A stretch of 64,000 nt of DNA from Ideonella livida (GTDB lineage Bacteria; Pseudomonadota; Gammaproteobacteria; Burkholderiales; Burkholderiaceae_C): positions 124,001 to 188,000 of the forward strand of contig NZ_JAAGOH010000006.1 of the NCBI RefSeq assembly GCF_010499455.1. Direction: 5' to 3'. This document shows positions 15,974-24,709 of the stretch, one piece after another (the first letter of the stretch is position 1; every line of letters begins with the position of its first letter). Below the pieces are notes generated by a model, which saw only the letters and a program-made list of their open reading frames with translations, did no database searches and was not told the DNA's origin. The translations under genes were made by a program, and so were the position numbers.

Positions 15974-17821
15974 TCAGTAGCCGGTGGCCACCAGTTCGCC
16001 GCTGAAGCTGCGGGTGGCACCAAAGCCGCTCAAGGTGAACTGGGCCAGGGACACATTGGCCAGCCGCACGGTGCGCCGGTCGGCGGCCAGGGTGATGCCG
16101 GCGCAGGTGGGTGCACCCAGTCCGCCACCGGCCTGGCACTGGTAGGTCTCCAGCTTGCCGCCAAAGTTCACGCTCGCGCTGACCACCTGCCCACCACGGA
16201 ACTCCACCAGCACGCTGGAGAGGCCGGCGGTGTCGACGAAGGTATAGCGCAGGGTGTCGTTGAAGGCGCTGACCGAGCTCTCGTCCGGCGTCACGCTCAG
16301 GCCCTCGCCACCGCTGACCTGTCCGGTTGTGCGGGCCACGAACAGGGTGTTGCCCAGGGTGACGCCCTCGCTCAGCGGGGTGGCGTCAAACGCCACGGTC
16401 ACGCCACCGGCCACGTCGGTGAGGGTGACGCGGCAGGCGCTGAAGCACATCTGGAAAGCGCCGCCCGAGGTGACCCGGGTGACCGTGGCGGCCCCGTCGC
16501 CACGCTGGCTCACGCCCACCGTACTGCCATCCATGAGCGACAGCGAGAGGTTGCGGCTGACCACGCCGCTCAGGCTGCTGCGGTCGTACTGGCTAAAGGC
16601 CACGGTCTGCGACACGCCGTTGACGGCCACCAGGCCATCGGTGCCGCGCGGCATCTCCAGCGGGTGCCACACCGCGCCGGCCACCTCGCCGGTCAGGCTG
16701 CCCTGCAGGCTGCGACCACCGCTCAAGGCCGTGCCGTCAAAGCGCACGGTCACCGGATGCCGCGTGCCCGCCGGGGCCGACACGGTCACGCCGCAAGCAC
16801 TGAAACAGGTGTACAGCGCCAGGGCATCGGCGTCGTCAAGGTAGGAGACAAAGGTGACCTGCCCGCTGCGGTCGGTGGTGAGCTCCACCCGCTCGGTCTG
16901 GGTGACCAGCGCGCTGCCCTGCTGCACCACGGTCTCCCGGGTGAAGGCGTACTGGACGGACAGCTCGTTGACCTTGACCTCAAAGCCGTCGGCCTGCGGG
17001 GTGAAGTCGCGCCGGCCGCCGGTCACGGTCAGGGTGCCGGTGGCGCTGATCTCCGGCTGCGGGGGCTCAGTGCCGCCGCCACCACCGCCGCCCCCTGCGG
17101 CGGCCTCCCAGGCCTCGCGCAGCGCCTGCGGGTCCACCGTGGACAGCAGCTCCGCCAGCGGCAGGCCATCGGCCACCATGCGCGAGACCACCGCCAAGGC
17201 AGCGGCATAGGCATCGCCCTCCACGCCGACCTGCGGCAGCGTGGCCGCCAGGTCCAGGGCGCCGGGCAGGCCGAAGGTGTCACGCACCGTCTGCAGTTGG
17301 GCGGCGAAGGCCGCCGCACTGGGGCTGCCATCGGCCAGCGTGGCATTGGCCGCCAAGGTGGTCAGGGGCGTGACGGCCGCCGTGAAGCGGCCGCCCGTCA
17401 GGGTGGCCAGGGTACTGAGCACGGCCTCTGCCGCCACCGTGGTGCGCACCCCGGTCGTCTCGTCCACATAGCTGCCGCCGCGGGCCTGCAGCAGGACCAG
17501 GCCGCTGACGGCCGGCACCTCCAGGCGATAGCTGCCGTCGGCGGCGGTGCGCACGCAGGCGCCCAGCAACGCGCCGGCGCCGGCCCCGGCCGGCCGGTGG
17601 GCGCAGACCTCAGCCCCCTCCACCGGCCCCTTGACCACCGCGCCCTCGATCACGGTGATGTCCGCCGGGGGCGGCGTACCACCGCCCTCGTCCTGCGCCC
17701 CGCCGCCGCCACAGCCCGCCAGGGTGAGGGACAGGCCGGCGGCCAGGCACAAGGCCCAGCGGCTCAGGCGCCGGGGCGCGGGCATCAGCCCGGGCGGCAT
17801 CGGATGGAGAAGGACGGACAT
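15974..17821 (-). CDS. Lipoprotein with three tandem cysteine-pair beta repeats (615 aa)
   Basis: A lipoprotein signal with lipobox LAGC (Cys37) and a Gly-rich spacer leads into a carboxypeptidase-regulatory-like beta module (about 55-120: AVVKGPVEGAEVC, DGSYRLEVPA). A helical region (130-240) follows, then a run of eight glycines at 243-250. The rest is beta-rich and repetitive: CFSAC at 339-343 and again at 459-463, each followed by a VT..FD.T.L..G strand pattern and a G.V.G end. A third, looser copy has C562/C573. The family is unknown to me. The start is supported by AGGAG upstream. First gene of a two-gene operon, divergent from an ECF sigma factor. Confidence 0.72.
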   Translation of the reverse strand: MSVLLHPMPPGLMPAPRRLSRWALCLAAGLSLTLAGCGGGGAQDEGGGTPPPADITVIEGAVVKGPVEGAEVCAHRPAGAGAGALLGACVRTAADGSYRLEVPAVSGLVLLQARGGSYVDETTGVRTTVAAEAVLSTLATLTGGRFTAAVTPLTTLAANATLADGSPSAAAFAAQLQTVRDTFGLPGALDLAATLPQVGVEGDAYAAALAVVSRMVADGLPLAELLSTVDPQALREAWEAAAGGGGGGGGTEPPQPEISATGTLTVTGGRRDFTPQADGFEVKVNELSVQYAFTRETVVQQGSALVTQTERVELTTDRSGQVTFVSYLDDADALALYTCFSACGVTVSAPAGTRHPVTVRFDGTALSGGRSLQGSLTGEVAGAVWHPLEMPRGTDGLVAVNGVSQTVAFSQYDRSSLSGVVSRNLSLSLMDGSTVGVSQRGDGAATVTRVTSGGAFQMCFSACRVTLTDVAGGVTVAFDATPLSEGVTLGNTLFVARTTGQVSGGEGLSVTPDESSVSAFNDTLRYTFVDTAGLSSVLVEFRGGQVVSASVNFGGKLETYQCQAGGGLGAPTCAGITLAADRRTVRLANVSLAQFTLSGFGATRSFSGELVATGY

Positions 17822-17919
17822 GGTGAGGACTCCTGTGCGGGGCCGGCCACCCCCTGTGGACGGACCTCCTGTGCACTAGCGCCGAGCACGGCACAGGGAA
17901 AGCTCACCCCCCCCTAGCC

Positions 17920-17937
17920 ATAGGGGGCCAAGGTCCG
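17920..17937. repeat. 7-bp perfect hairpin between lipoprotein and ECF sigma genes
   Basis: CCCCCTA (17920-17926) and TAGGGGG (17931-17937) flank a GCCA loop. It sits 15 bases ahead of the sigma factor start and 98 bases ahead of the divergent lipoprotein gene, a fitting place for an operator. No U-tract follows, so it is not a terminator. Confidence 0.4.
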
Positions 17938-17952
17938 CAGAGAATTCGCGGC

Positions 17953-18534
17953 ATGAGCGCACAGGACCTCCGCGGTGAAGTGACCGCCTGGCTGGCCAGC
18001 ACACAGGCGGACACGGCCCCGCCCGCCGCGGCCACCACCCACACCTTGTTCGAACGGCTGTATGCCGACCTGCGCCGGCAGGCCGCCAGCCAACTGCGCC
18101 ACGAGGCGCCCGGCCACACCCTCAGCGCCAGCGCCCTGGCGCACGAAGCCTGGTTCCGGCTGGCGGCCCAGGAGCGCACACCCTGGCAGAGCCGGAGTCA
18201 CTTCCTGGCGGTGGCCGCGGTGATGATGCGGCGCATCCTGCTCAACCATGCCGCGGCCCGCCGGGCCGCCAAGCGCGACGCGGTCAAGGTCTCGCTCACC
18301 CTGCCCGAGGCCCTGGCGGTGAGCGACGGCCCGGCCGCCGAGGTGCAGGCGGTGCATGAGGCCCTGCTGGCCCTGGAGGCGGTGGACGCCCGTGCCGCCC
18401 AGGTGGTGGAGATGAAGTTCTTCGGCGGCCTGGAGAACGAGGAGGTGGCCAGCGCCCTGGGCGTCTCCCTGGCCACCGTCAAGCGCGACTGGGCCCTGGC
18501 CCGCGCCTGGCTGCACCGGGCGTTGAGCGCCTGA
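17953..18534 (+). CDS. ECF-type RNA polymerase sigma factor
   Basis: The 193-residue protein belongs to the Sigma70_ECF group. Region 2 is seen as LFERLYADLRRQA, LAHEAWFRLA and the SHFLAVAAVMMRRIL helix (about 32-100). Region 4 with its helix-turn-helix is GLENEEVASALGVSLATVKRDW (about 157-178). There is no anti-sigma gene next to it; the downstream gene is tyrB, 69 bases away. Many members of this group pair with serine/threonine kinases, none of which is in the window. Its divergent partner, the cysteine-repeat lipoprotein operon, is the natural target candidate (inference). Confidence 0.88.
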   Translation: MSAQDLRGEVTAWLASTQADTAPPAAATTHTLFERLYADLRRQAASQLRHEAPGHTLSASALAHEAWFRLAAQERTPWQSRSHFLAVAAVMMRRILLNHAAARRAAKRDAVKVSLTLPEALAVSDGPAAEVQAVHEALLALEAVDARAAQVVEMKFFGGLENEEVASALGVSLATVKRDWALARAWLHRALSA

Positions 18535-18603
18535 GCACCCGAGGCGCCGTCCGATAATCCAGGCCCCCAAGTCTCCGGCCCCCGCGGCCCCCCTGGACCC
18601 ACC

Positions 18604-19797
18604 ATGTTCGCGCACATCGAGCCCTACGGCGGCGACCCCATCCTCACGCTCAACGAGAACTTCCAGAAGGACCCTCGCGCGGGCAAGATCAACCTGTCCA
18701 TCGGCATCTACTTCGATGACGCCGGCCGCATCCCGGTGATGGCCGCGGTGGCCCAGGCCGAGCAGCGCATCGCCGCACAAACCGGCCCCAAACCCTACCT
18801 GCCCATGGAAGGCCTGGCCGCCTTCCGCACCGAGGTGCAAAAGCTGCTGTTCGGCGCCGCACACCCGGCGCTGGCTGAGCGCCGCGTGGCCACCCTCCAG
18901 AGCGTGGGCTCCTCCGGCGGCCTGAAGGTGGGCGCCGACTTCATCGCCCGCTGGTTCCCGGGCAGCGGCATCTGGGTGAGTGACCCGACCTGGGACAACC
19001 ACAAGGCCGTGTTTGAAGGTGCCGGCCTGACCGTGGGCACCTACCCGTACTACGACGCCGCCACCGGCGGCCTGCGCTTTGACGCCATGCTGGCGGCGCT
19101 GCAGGCCCTGCCCGCCAAGAGCGTGGTGCTGCTGCACGCCTGCTGCCACAACCCCACCGGGGTGGACCTCACCCGCGCCCAGTGGGACGCGCTGATCCCG
19201 GTGCTGCGCGAGCGCGGCCTGATCGCCTTCCTGGACCTGGCCTACCAAGGCTTTGGTGACGGCGTGGAGGAAGACGCCTACGCCGTGCGGGCCCTGGCCA
19301 CCGCCGGCCTGAGTTTCTTTGTGGCCAACAGCTTCTCCAAGAGCCTGTCGGTGTACGGCGAGCGCTGCGGCGCCCTCAGCGTGGTCTGCCCCGACGCCGC
19401 CCAGGCCGACCTGGTGCTGGGTCAGCTCAAGGCGACCGTGCGCCGCAACTACTCCAGCCCGCCGCTGCACGCCGGCCAGCTGGTGGCCACCGTGCTGGGC
19501 ACGCCCGAGCTGAACGCCCTGTGGGTGGGCGAGCTGGACGCCATGCGCGTGCGCATCCAGCAGATGCGCGAACGGCTGCATGCCGTCATCAGCGCCAAGG
19601 TGCCGGGACGCGACTTCAGCTACTTCCTGACCCAGCGCGGCATGTTCAGCTACACCGGCCTGAACCCCGCCCAGGTGGACCGCCTGCGCGAGGAATTCGG
19701 CGTGTACCTGGTGCGCTCGGGCCGCATCTGTGTGGCCGGCCTGAACAACAGCAACGTGGAGCGCACCGCCGAGGCGATGGCCGCCGTGCTGGCCTGA
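18604..19797 (+). CDS. tyrB: Aromatic amino acid aminotransferase
   Basis: A class I PLP aminotransferase of the AspC/TyrB group, 397 residues, the normal length. The Schiff-base lysine is K246 in [21 protein letters not shown] (182-188) binds the cofactor, and the C-terminal [11 protein letters not shown] carries the substrate-carboxylate arginine. Tyr/Phe versus Asp preference cannot be fixed by eye, but the YLPMEGL and [15 protein letters not shown] segments look TyrB-like. It would catalyse the last step of phenylalanine and tyrosine synthesis. A GC hairpin without U-tract (19808-19829) follows the stop. Confidence 0.9.
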   Translation: MFAHIEPYGGDPILTLNENFQKDPRAGKINLSIGIYFDDAGRIPVMAAVAQAEQRIAAQTGPKPYLPMEGLAAFRTEVQKLLFGAAHPALAERRVATLQSVGSSGGLKVGADFIARWFPGSGIWVSDPTWDNHKAVFEGAGLTVGTYPYYDAATGGLRFDAMLAALQALPAKSVVLLHACCHNPTGVDLTRAQWDALIPVLRERGLIAFLDLAYQGFGDGVEEDAYAVRALATAGLSFFVANSFSKSLSVYGERCGALSVVCPDAAQADLVLGQLKATVRRNYSSPPLHAGQLVATVLGTPELNALWVGELDAMRVRIQQMRERLHAVISAKVPGRDFSYFLTQRGMFSYTGLNPAQVDRLREEFGVYLVRSGRICVAGLNNSNVERTAEAMAAVLA

Positions 19798-19875
19798 ACC
19801 TGGACGCCGCCGGGGCGCCCACCCCGGCGACATCCCCTTAAGCCGGCCTTCATGGCCGCCGCCCACCATGGCGGC

Positions 19876-20325
19876 ATGCCTTCCACCTCACGCCCCCGCC
19901 CCGCCCGCCGCCCCCCGGGCCGGCGGGCCTGCGCCGCCACCGCGCTCCTGGCGCTGGCCCTGGGCAGCCTGATGCCCCGCGGCGCGCAGGCCGCGCCCAC
20001 CACCCCGCAGGCCCTGCGCGACGCCTACGCCGCTGCCGCCGGCCAGCCGGCCGACGCCGCCCGGGGCCAGGCCCTGTTCACCGCCCGCCATGGCCGGGAA
20101 TGGAGCTGCAGCCAGTGCCACGGCCAACCCCCCACCCAGGACGGCCAGCACGCCAGCACCGGCAAGCGCATCACGCCGCTGGCACCGGCCTACAACGCCA
20201 CGCGCTTCACCGACGACGGCAAGACCGAGAAGTGGTTCCGTCGCAACTGCAGCGACGTGCTCGGCCGCGCCTGCAGCCCGGCTGAAAAGGCCGACGTGCT
20301 GGCCTACCTGATCAGTCTGAAGTGA
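19876..20325 (+). CDS. SHP-type monoheme cytochrome c (DUF1924)
   Basis: Sphaeroides heme protein family. After a twin-arginine-rich signal peptide (cleavage about residue 39, AQA) the mature protein has one heme site CSQCH at 78-82. Near the C-terminus is the segment RRNCSDVLGRAC, whose Asn124 and flanking cysteines (125, 133) fit the unusual Asn ligand and disulfide described for SHP, a high-spin cytochrome that binds oxygen and nitric oxide. Start could also be ATG 19852. It heads a run SHP, diheme cytochrome c, cytochrome b, response regulator, histidine kinase, the order known from other proteobacteria. Its physiological role is unresolved in the literature. Confidence 0.85.
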   Translation: MPSTSRPRPARRPPGRRACAATALLALALGSLMPRGAQAAPTTPQALRDAYAAAAGQPADAARGQALFTARHGREWSCSQCHGQPPTQDGQHASTGKRITPLAPAYNATRFTDDGKTEKWFRRNCSDVLGRACSPAEKADVLAYLISLK

Positions 20326-20338
20326 AGGAGCCTGCGTG

Positions 20339-20833
20339 ATGACCGCCCGGCCACCCCAACCCTCCCGCAACCTGCGTCGGCACACCGCCCTGCTGATGCT
20401 GACGGCGCTGGCGGCGCTGGCCAGCCCAGGCGCCTGGGCGGACGACCACGGCCCCCGGGTGCGCATGCCCGAGCGCTACCGCCAGGAATGCGCCGCCTGT
20501 CACGCCGCCTTTCCGGCGCAGGGCCTGCCGACTGCCAGTTGGCAGCGGCTCATGGCCCGGCTGCCGCAGCACTTTGGCAGCGACGCCTCGCTGGATGCGG
20601 ACACCGCCGCCGACATCAGCGCCTACCTGCAAGCCGGCGCCAGCCGCCGCGCACAGGACACCCCGCCCGAGGACCGCCTCACCCGCAGCGCCTGGTTCCA
20701 GCGCGAACACCGCGAGGTCCGGCCCGAGGTCTGGCAGCGCCCGGCCATCGGCAAGGCGTCCCAATGCGCCGCCTGCCATGCCGGGGCTGCGGAAGGCCGC
20801 TACGCCGAGCACGAGATCCGCATTCCGCGCTGA
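20339..20833 (+). CDS. Diheme cytochrome c (DHC)
   Basis: This 164-residue protein has a signal peptide ending GAWA near residue 34 and two CAACH heme-attachment sites, one at 51-55 and one at 143-147, the spacing of the DHC family that donates electrons to SHP. A GAAGGAG ribosome binding site eight bases upstream fixes the ATG at 20339. It starts 13 bases after the SHP stop and is followed 18 bases later by the membrane cytochrome b, giving a plausible electron path: quinol pool, cytochrome b, DHC, SHP (inference from family knowledge). Confidence 0.9.
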   Translation: MTARPPQPSRNLRRHTALLMLTALAALASPGAWADDHGPRVRMPERYRQECAACHAAFPAQGLPTASWQRLMARLPQHFGSDASLDADTAADISAYLQAGASRRAQDTPPEDRLTRSAWFQREHREVRPEVWQRPAIGKASQCAACHAGAAEGRYAEHEIRIPR

Positions 20834-20851
20834 GTCACACCAGGAGCCCCC

Positions 20852-21547
20852 ATGTCCCGCCCCCCACCTTCCACCCGCACCCCCCTGGTCTGGGACCTGC
20901 CGGTGCGCCTGATCCATGCCCTCACCGCCCTGTGCTTTGCCGGCGCCTGGCTCAGCGCCGAGAGCGAGCGCTGGCACCTGCTGCACATCACCCTGGGCTA
21001 CACCGTGGGCGGACTGGTGGCGTTTCGCCTGGTCTGGGGCTGGGTGGGCAGCCCGGCCGCGCGGTTCCGCCACTTTGTGCGCGGCCCGGCCGCCGTGACG
21101 CGCTACCTGCGCAGCCTGCTGCATGGCCGGCCGGAGCACCACGACGGCCACAACCCCGCCGGCGGCTGGGCCGTGCTGGGCCTGCTGACCGGCCTGGCCG
21201 TCACCGTCGCGCTGGGGTGGGCCACCGAAATGGAGTGGCTGCCCGCCGCCCTGGAAGAGGCCCATGAGGCCACCGCCGCCGCCGTGCTGACCCTGGTGGG
21301 CGTGCACCTGCTGGGGGTGGCCAGCGGCAGCTGGGCACATGGCGAGAACCTGGCGCGCGCCATGGTCACCGGCCGCAAGCGGGCCGCGCAGGCCCTGGCC
21401 ACACCGCACCGCCCCCTGGCGGCCCTGCTCTTGTGCGCCGTGCTGGGCTTCTGGGCCTGGCAGTGGCAGAGTGCGCCTCAGGCCCCGGCGGGGCTGCAGG
21501 CCGCGGGCACCCATGGCCACGCGGAAGACGACCACGAGGACGATTGA
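20852..21547 (+). CDS. Cytochrome b561-type membrane protein
   Basis: Residues 231 with four or five hydrophobic segments. VWDLPVRLIHALTA (13-26) and the later LLHITLGYTVGG and EEAHEATAAAV histidines match the heme-coordinating helices of the Ni/Fe-hydrogenase-type cytochrome b family found next to DHC and SHP genes. The C-terminus ends in a His/Asp/Glu-rich tail (GHAEDDHEDD), which could bind metal. AGGAG lies seven bases before the ATG. It probably anchors the electron transfer chain in the inner membrane. The response regulator begins four bases after its stop, so the regulatory pair is in the same operon. Confidence 0.88.
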   Translation: MSRPPPSTRTPLVWDLPVRLIHALTALCFAGAWLSAESERWHLLHITLGYTVGGLVAFRLVWGWVGSPAARFRHFVRGPAAVTRYLRSLLHGRPEHHDGHNPAGGWAVLGLLTGLAVTVALGWATEMEWLPAALEEAHEATAAAVLTLVGVHLLGVASGSWAHGENLARAMVTGRKRAAQALATPHRPLAALLLCAVLGFWAWQWQSAPQAPAGLQAAGTHGHAEDDHEDD

Positions 21548-21551
21548 ACCC

Positions 21552-22232
21552 ATGCGCATCCTGCTGGTGGAAGACGACCCCCTGCTGGGCGACGGCCTGC
21601 GCGCCGGCCTGCGCCAGCACGGTTTTCAGGTGGACTGGGTGCGTGACGGCGACGCTGGTCAGCGCGAGCTGCGCAGCGGGGTTTACGCCGCCGCGGTGCT
21701 CGACCTGGGCCTGCCGCTGCTGGATGGCATGGACGTGCTGGCCCGGGTGCGGGCCGCCGGCCTGGCCACGCCGGTGCTGGTGCTGACCGCTCGCGACGGC
21801 GTGCCCGACCGGGTGCGCGGCCTGGACGCCGGGGCCGATGACTACGTCGTCAAACCGGTGGACCTGGAGGAACTGGCCGCCCGATTGCGCGCACTGGTGC
21901 GGCGGGCCCACGGCCAACCCCAGGAGCTGCTGCGCGCCCTGGACGTGAGCCTGGACCCGGCCGCCCGCGTGGTCTGCCTGGCGGACCAGCCGGTGGCCCT
22001 GTCCACCCGAGAATTCGACCTGCTGCAGGCCCTGATGCTCAATGCGGGGCGCGTGCTCTCGCGCGAACAGCTGGAGCAGCATCTCTACAGCTGGGGCCAC
22101 GAGGTGGACTCCAACGCGGTGGAAGTGCACATCCACCACCTGCGGCGCAAGCTGCGGGCCGCGCTGATCGTCACCGTGCGCGGGGTGGGCTACACCGTGC
22201 CCCGCGCCCCGCAGGGCCTCGGCCAGCCATGA
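21552..22232 (+). CDS. OmpR-family response regulator (QseB/PmrA-like)
   Basis: 226 residues: receiver domain with acidic pocket EDD at 7-9, phospho-acceptor D51, T79 and K101, then a winged-helix DNA-binding domain (about 130-220) with STREFDLLQALM and HLRRKLR. Start ATG 21552 is four bases after the cytochrome b stop; its stop overlaps the kinase start (ATGA at 22229-22232), showing translational coupling. As part of the cytochrome operon it is likely to control that operon's expression, perhaps in response to redox or nitric oxide, but the signal is unknown. Confidence 0.93.
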   Translation: MRILLVEDDPLLGDGLRAGLRQHGFQVDWVRDGDAGQRELRSGVYAAAVLDLGLPLLDGMDVLARVRAAGLATPVLVLTARDGVPDRVRGLDAGADDYVVKPVDLEELAARLRALVRRAHGQPQELLRALDVSLDPAARVVCLADQPVALSTREFDLLQALMLNAGRVLSREQLEQHLYSWGHEVDSNAVEVHIHHLRRKLRAALIVTVRGVGYTVPRAPQGLGQP

Positions 22233-23614
22233 GCGGGAACGCCCCCACCTCCCTGCACAGGCGCCTGCTGCGGCCACTGGTGCTGGTGCTGGGGGGCCTG
22301 TGGCTGGGCTCGGGCCTGCTGCTGGCGGTGGACACCAGCCACGAGCTGGACGAGCTGCTGGATGCCCACCTGGCCCAGTCGGCCTCGCTGCTGGTGGCCA
22401 GCCAGCTGCCCGGCCACCACGATGACGACGGCCTGCTCGACACCCCGCAGCTGCACCGCTACGCCCCCCGGGTGGCCTACCAGGTCTGGCACGAGGGGCG
22501 GCTGCTGCGCCGCTCACGCAACGCGCCCGCCACGCCGCTGGGCACGGTGGCCCAGGGCTTTGAGACACGCGAGGTGTCCGGGCAGCGATGGCGGCTCTTC
22601 GCCGCCCAGGGCGGCGAGGCCGATGTGCAGGTCTACGTGGCCGAACAGGTCGGGGCCCGACGCGAGATCCTGGGGGGCGTGCTGCGCGGCCTGCTGCTGC
22701 CGCTGCTGCTGGTGCTGCCGGCGGTGGCGCTGCTGAGCGCCTGGATCCTGCGCCGGGGTCTGGCCCCGCTGCACGCCCTGGGTCGGACCCTGGCGCAGCG
22801 CCCGCCCGATGCCGACGGCCCGCTGGCCCCGGCGGCCCAGCCCGAGCCCGCCGAGCTGCAACCCCTGCGCCAGGCCCTGGACAGCCTGTTCGCCCGCATC
22901 GGCCAGCTGCTGGCGGCCGAGCGCCGCTTCACCGCTGACGCGGCCCATGAGCTGCGCACCCCGATCGCGGCCATCCGCATGCAGGCACAGGTGGCCCAGG
23001 GTGCCCAGGACGAGCCCAGCCGTCAGCACGCCCTGCAAGCCACCCTGCAGGGCTGCGATCGGGCCACGCGCTTGGTGCAGCAGCTGCTGACGCTGTCTCG
23101 GCTGGAAGCCGCCGGCCCCGCCGCCCTGGCCCCCACCGACCTGGCCGCCGTCGCCCGACAGGTGGCCGCCGACCTGGCGCCCGGCGCCCTGGACCGCGCC
23201 CAAACCCTGGCACTGGAAGGCGCCGAGCTGCCTGTTCCGGTGGCCGGCGACCCCACCTTGCTGGGGGTGCTGCTGCGCAACCTGCTGGACAACGCGCTGC
23301 GCTACAGCCCCGACGGCGCCCAGGTGCTGCTGCGCCTGCACCCGGCCGACGGCCCACAGGGCCCGGCGCTGGTGGTGGAGGACGGCGGGCCCGGCCTGGG
23401 CCCGGACGACCGCGCCCGGCTGGGTGAGCGCTTCTTCCGCGTGCTGCGCCCCGGCGCCGCTGCAGGCAGCGGCCTGGGCTGGTCCATCGTGCGCCGCATC
23501 GCCGCCGCCCACGGCGCGCAGGTCGAGGCCGGGGAGTCCGCCTTGCTGGGCGGCTTGTCGGTGCGGGTGCAGTGGGGGCCCACGGCGGCCCACGGCCACG
23601 CCCCTGCCGGCTGA
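22229..23614 (+). CDS. Sensor histidine kinase (QseC-like)
   Basis: 461 residues. Two transmembrane segments (about 17-35 and 152-172) bracket a short periplasmic domain of about 115 residues. A HAMP-like linker follows, then the dimerisation helix with phospho-acceptor H240 in DAAHELRTP, the N box LLRNLLDNALRYSP, and the G1 box EDGGPGLG. The periplasmic part contains a HHDDD stretch at 63-67 that might bind metal. It overlaps the response regulator by four bases. It forms the sensor of the SHP/DHC/cytochrome b operon. Confidence 0.93.
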   Translation: MSGNAPTSLHRRLLRPLVLVLGGLWLGSGLLLAVDTSHELDELLDAHLAQSASLLVASQLPGHHDDDGLLDTPQLHRYAPRVAYQVWHEGRLLRRSRNAPATPLGTVAQGFETREVSGQRWRLFAAQGGEADVQVYVAEQVGARREILGGVLRGLLLPLLLVLPAVALLSAWILRRGLAPLHALGRTLAQRPPDADGPLAPAAQPEPAELQPLRQALDSLFARIGQLLAAERRFTADAAHELRTPIAAIRMQAQVAQGAQDEPSRQHALQATLQGCDRATRLVQQLLTLSRLEAAGPAALAPTDLAAVARQVAADLAPGALDRAQTLALEGAELPVPVAGDPTLLGVLLRNLLDNALRYSPDGAQVLLRLHPADGPQGPALVVEDGGPGLGPDDRARLGERFFRVLRPGAAAGSGLGWSIVRRIAAAHGAQVEAGESALLGGLSVRVQWGPTAAHGHAPAG

Positions 23615-23626
23615 ACCGGCTGCACC

Positions 23627-24595
23627 TCAGCCCCCCGGCGGCACCGGCGCCGGATCGGGCACCGCGCGGTGGGTGGCCACGATGCGCTCACGCAGCCAGC
23701 GGTGGGCGGGATCGGCATCGCGGCGGCGATGCCACATCATCTCCACCTGGACGCGCTGCACCTCAAACGGCAGCTCCCGCACCACCAGCTCCTGCTGGTA
23801 GCCGGTGGCCGACAGGAAGGACTGCGGCAGCACCGTCAAGAGATCCGAGCCCGTGACCACCTCTCCCGCGGTGAAGAACTGGTTGACGGTGAGCACGATG
23901 CGCCGACGTCGGCCCAGGGCGCTGAGCGACTGGTCGATGAAACCATGGGGCTTGCCCGAAAAGCTCACCAGCAGGTGATGCGCCTCGCAGTAGGCGTCCA
24001 GGGTCAGCGGCCCCTGGGCCAGGGGATGGCCGGCACGCATCACGCAGACATAGCGGGTGTCGTAGAGCCGGCGGTGACGCAGCACCGCCTCATCGCCCTC
24101 GGCCACGATGGCCGCCAGTGCATCCGGGAAATGCCCCACCGCCAGGTCCGCGTCCCCGCGCTCCAGCAGGCCGCGCGGGTCACGGGTGGCCAGGGGCAGC
24201 ACCCGCAGGTTGACCTGGGCCTGGGTGGTCTCGATGGCCTGCACCAGGCCCGGCATCAGCAGCACCGCCGTGGCGTCCACCATCGCCAGCCGAAAACTCA
24301 CCGCATCCCCGCAGGGATCGAACTCGGTGGGCGCCAGGGCCTGCTGCAGCCCCGAAAGGGCCGACCGCACCTGGGGCCACAGCGCCTCGGCCCGCGGCGT
24401 GGGGCGCATGCCGTGGGAGCTGCGCACAAACAGGGCCTCGCCCACCGCATCGTGCAGGCGTTTGAGCGCGTGGCTGACCGCCGGCTGCGTCATCGCCAGC
24501 TGAGTGGCGGCGCGGGTCAGGCTGTGCTCGGACATCACCACATCGAAGACCCGCAGCAGGTTCAGGTCCAACGTCCGGAAATTCAGTGACCGCAT
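23627..24595 (-). CDS. LysR-family transcriptional regulator
   Basis: 322 residues with the N-terminal winged helix (about 8-66: LNLLRVFDVVMSE, ATQLAMTQPAVSHALKRL) and a periplasmic-binding-like effector domain. The N-terminus resembles regulators of the NodD/SyrM-like branch. It is convergent with the histidine kinase gene and divergent from two small genes at 24710 and 24984. LysR proteins usually regulate the divergent neighbour, so these small genes are the first targets to suspect. The 114-base divergent region is AT-rich compared with the surroundings. Confidence 0.9.
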   Translation of the reverse strand: MRSLNFRTLDLNLLRVFDVVMSEHSLTRAATQLAMTQPAVSHALKRLHDAVGEALFVRSSHGMRPTPRAEALWPQVRSALSGLQQALAPTEFDPCGDAVSFRLAMVDATAVLLMPGLVQAIETTQAQVNLRVLPLATRDPRGLLERGDADLAVGHFPDALAAIVAEGDEAVLRHRRLYDTRYVCVMRAGHPLAQGPLTLDAYCEAHHLLVSFSGKPHGFIDQSLSALGRRRRIVLTVNQFFTAGEVVTGSDLLTVLPQSFLSATGYQQELVVRELPFEVQRVQVEMMWHRRRDADPAHRWLRERIVATHRAVPDPAPVPPGG

Positions 24596-24648
24596 GTTTC
24601 GGCGTTATTGATATTTGTCTAGCGCATAGCGTACCTGAACATCATTCA

Positions 24649-24678
24649 TTGGCCCACAACCCGGGAAAACCCTAGGAT
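24649..24678 (+). promoter_or_regulatory. Candidate promoter for the small gene at 24710
   Basis: TTGGCC (24649-24654) and TAGGAT (24673-24678) are separated by 18 bases and lie 31 bases before the start codon. Just upstream the sequence becomes AT-rich (24600-24650), the likely LysR binding area. Confidence 0.4.
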
Positions 24679-24709
24679 GCGAACCATCGATCAATGAAAG
24701 GACCGCTCC

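Noticed and set aside
19808-19829. GC-rich hairpin after tyrB as an intrinsic terminator
   Set aside because: Eight-base stem but no U-tract follows; could be a weak or Rho-linked element only.
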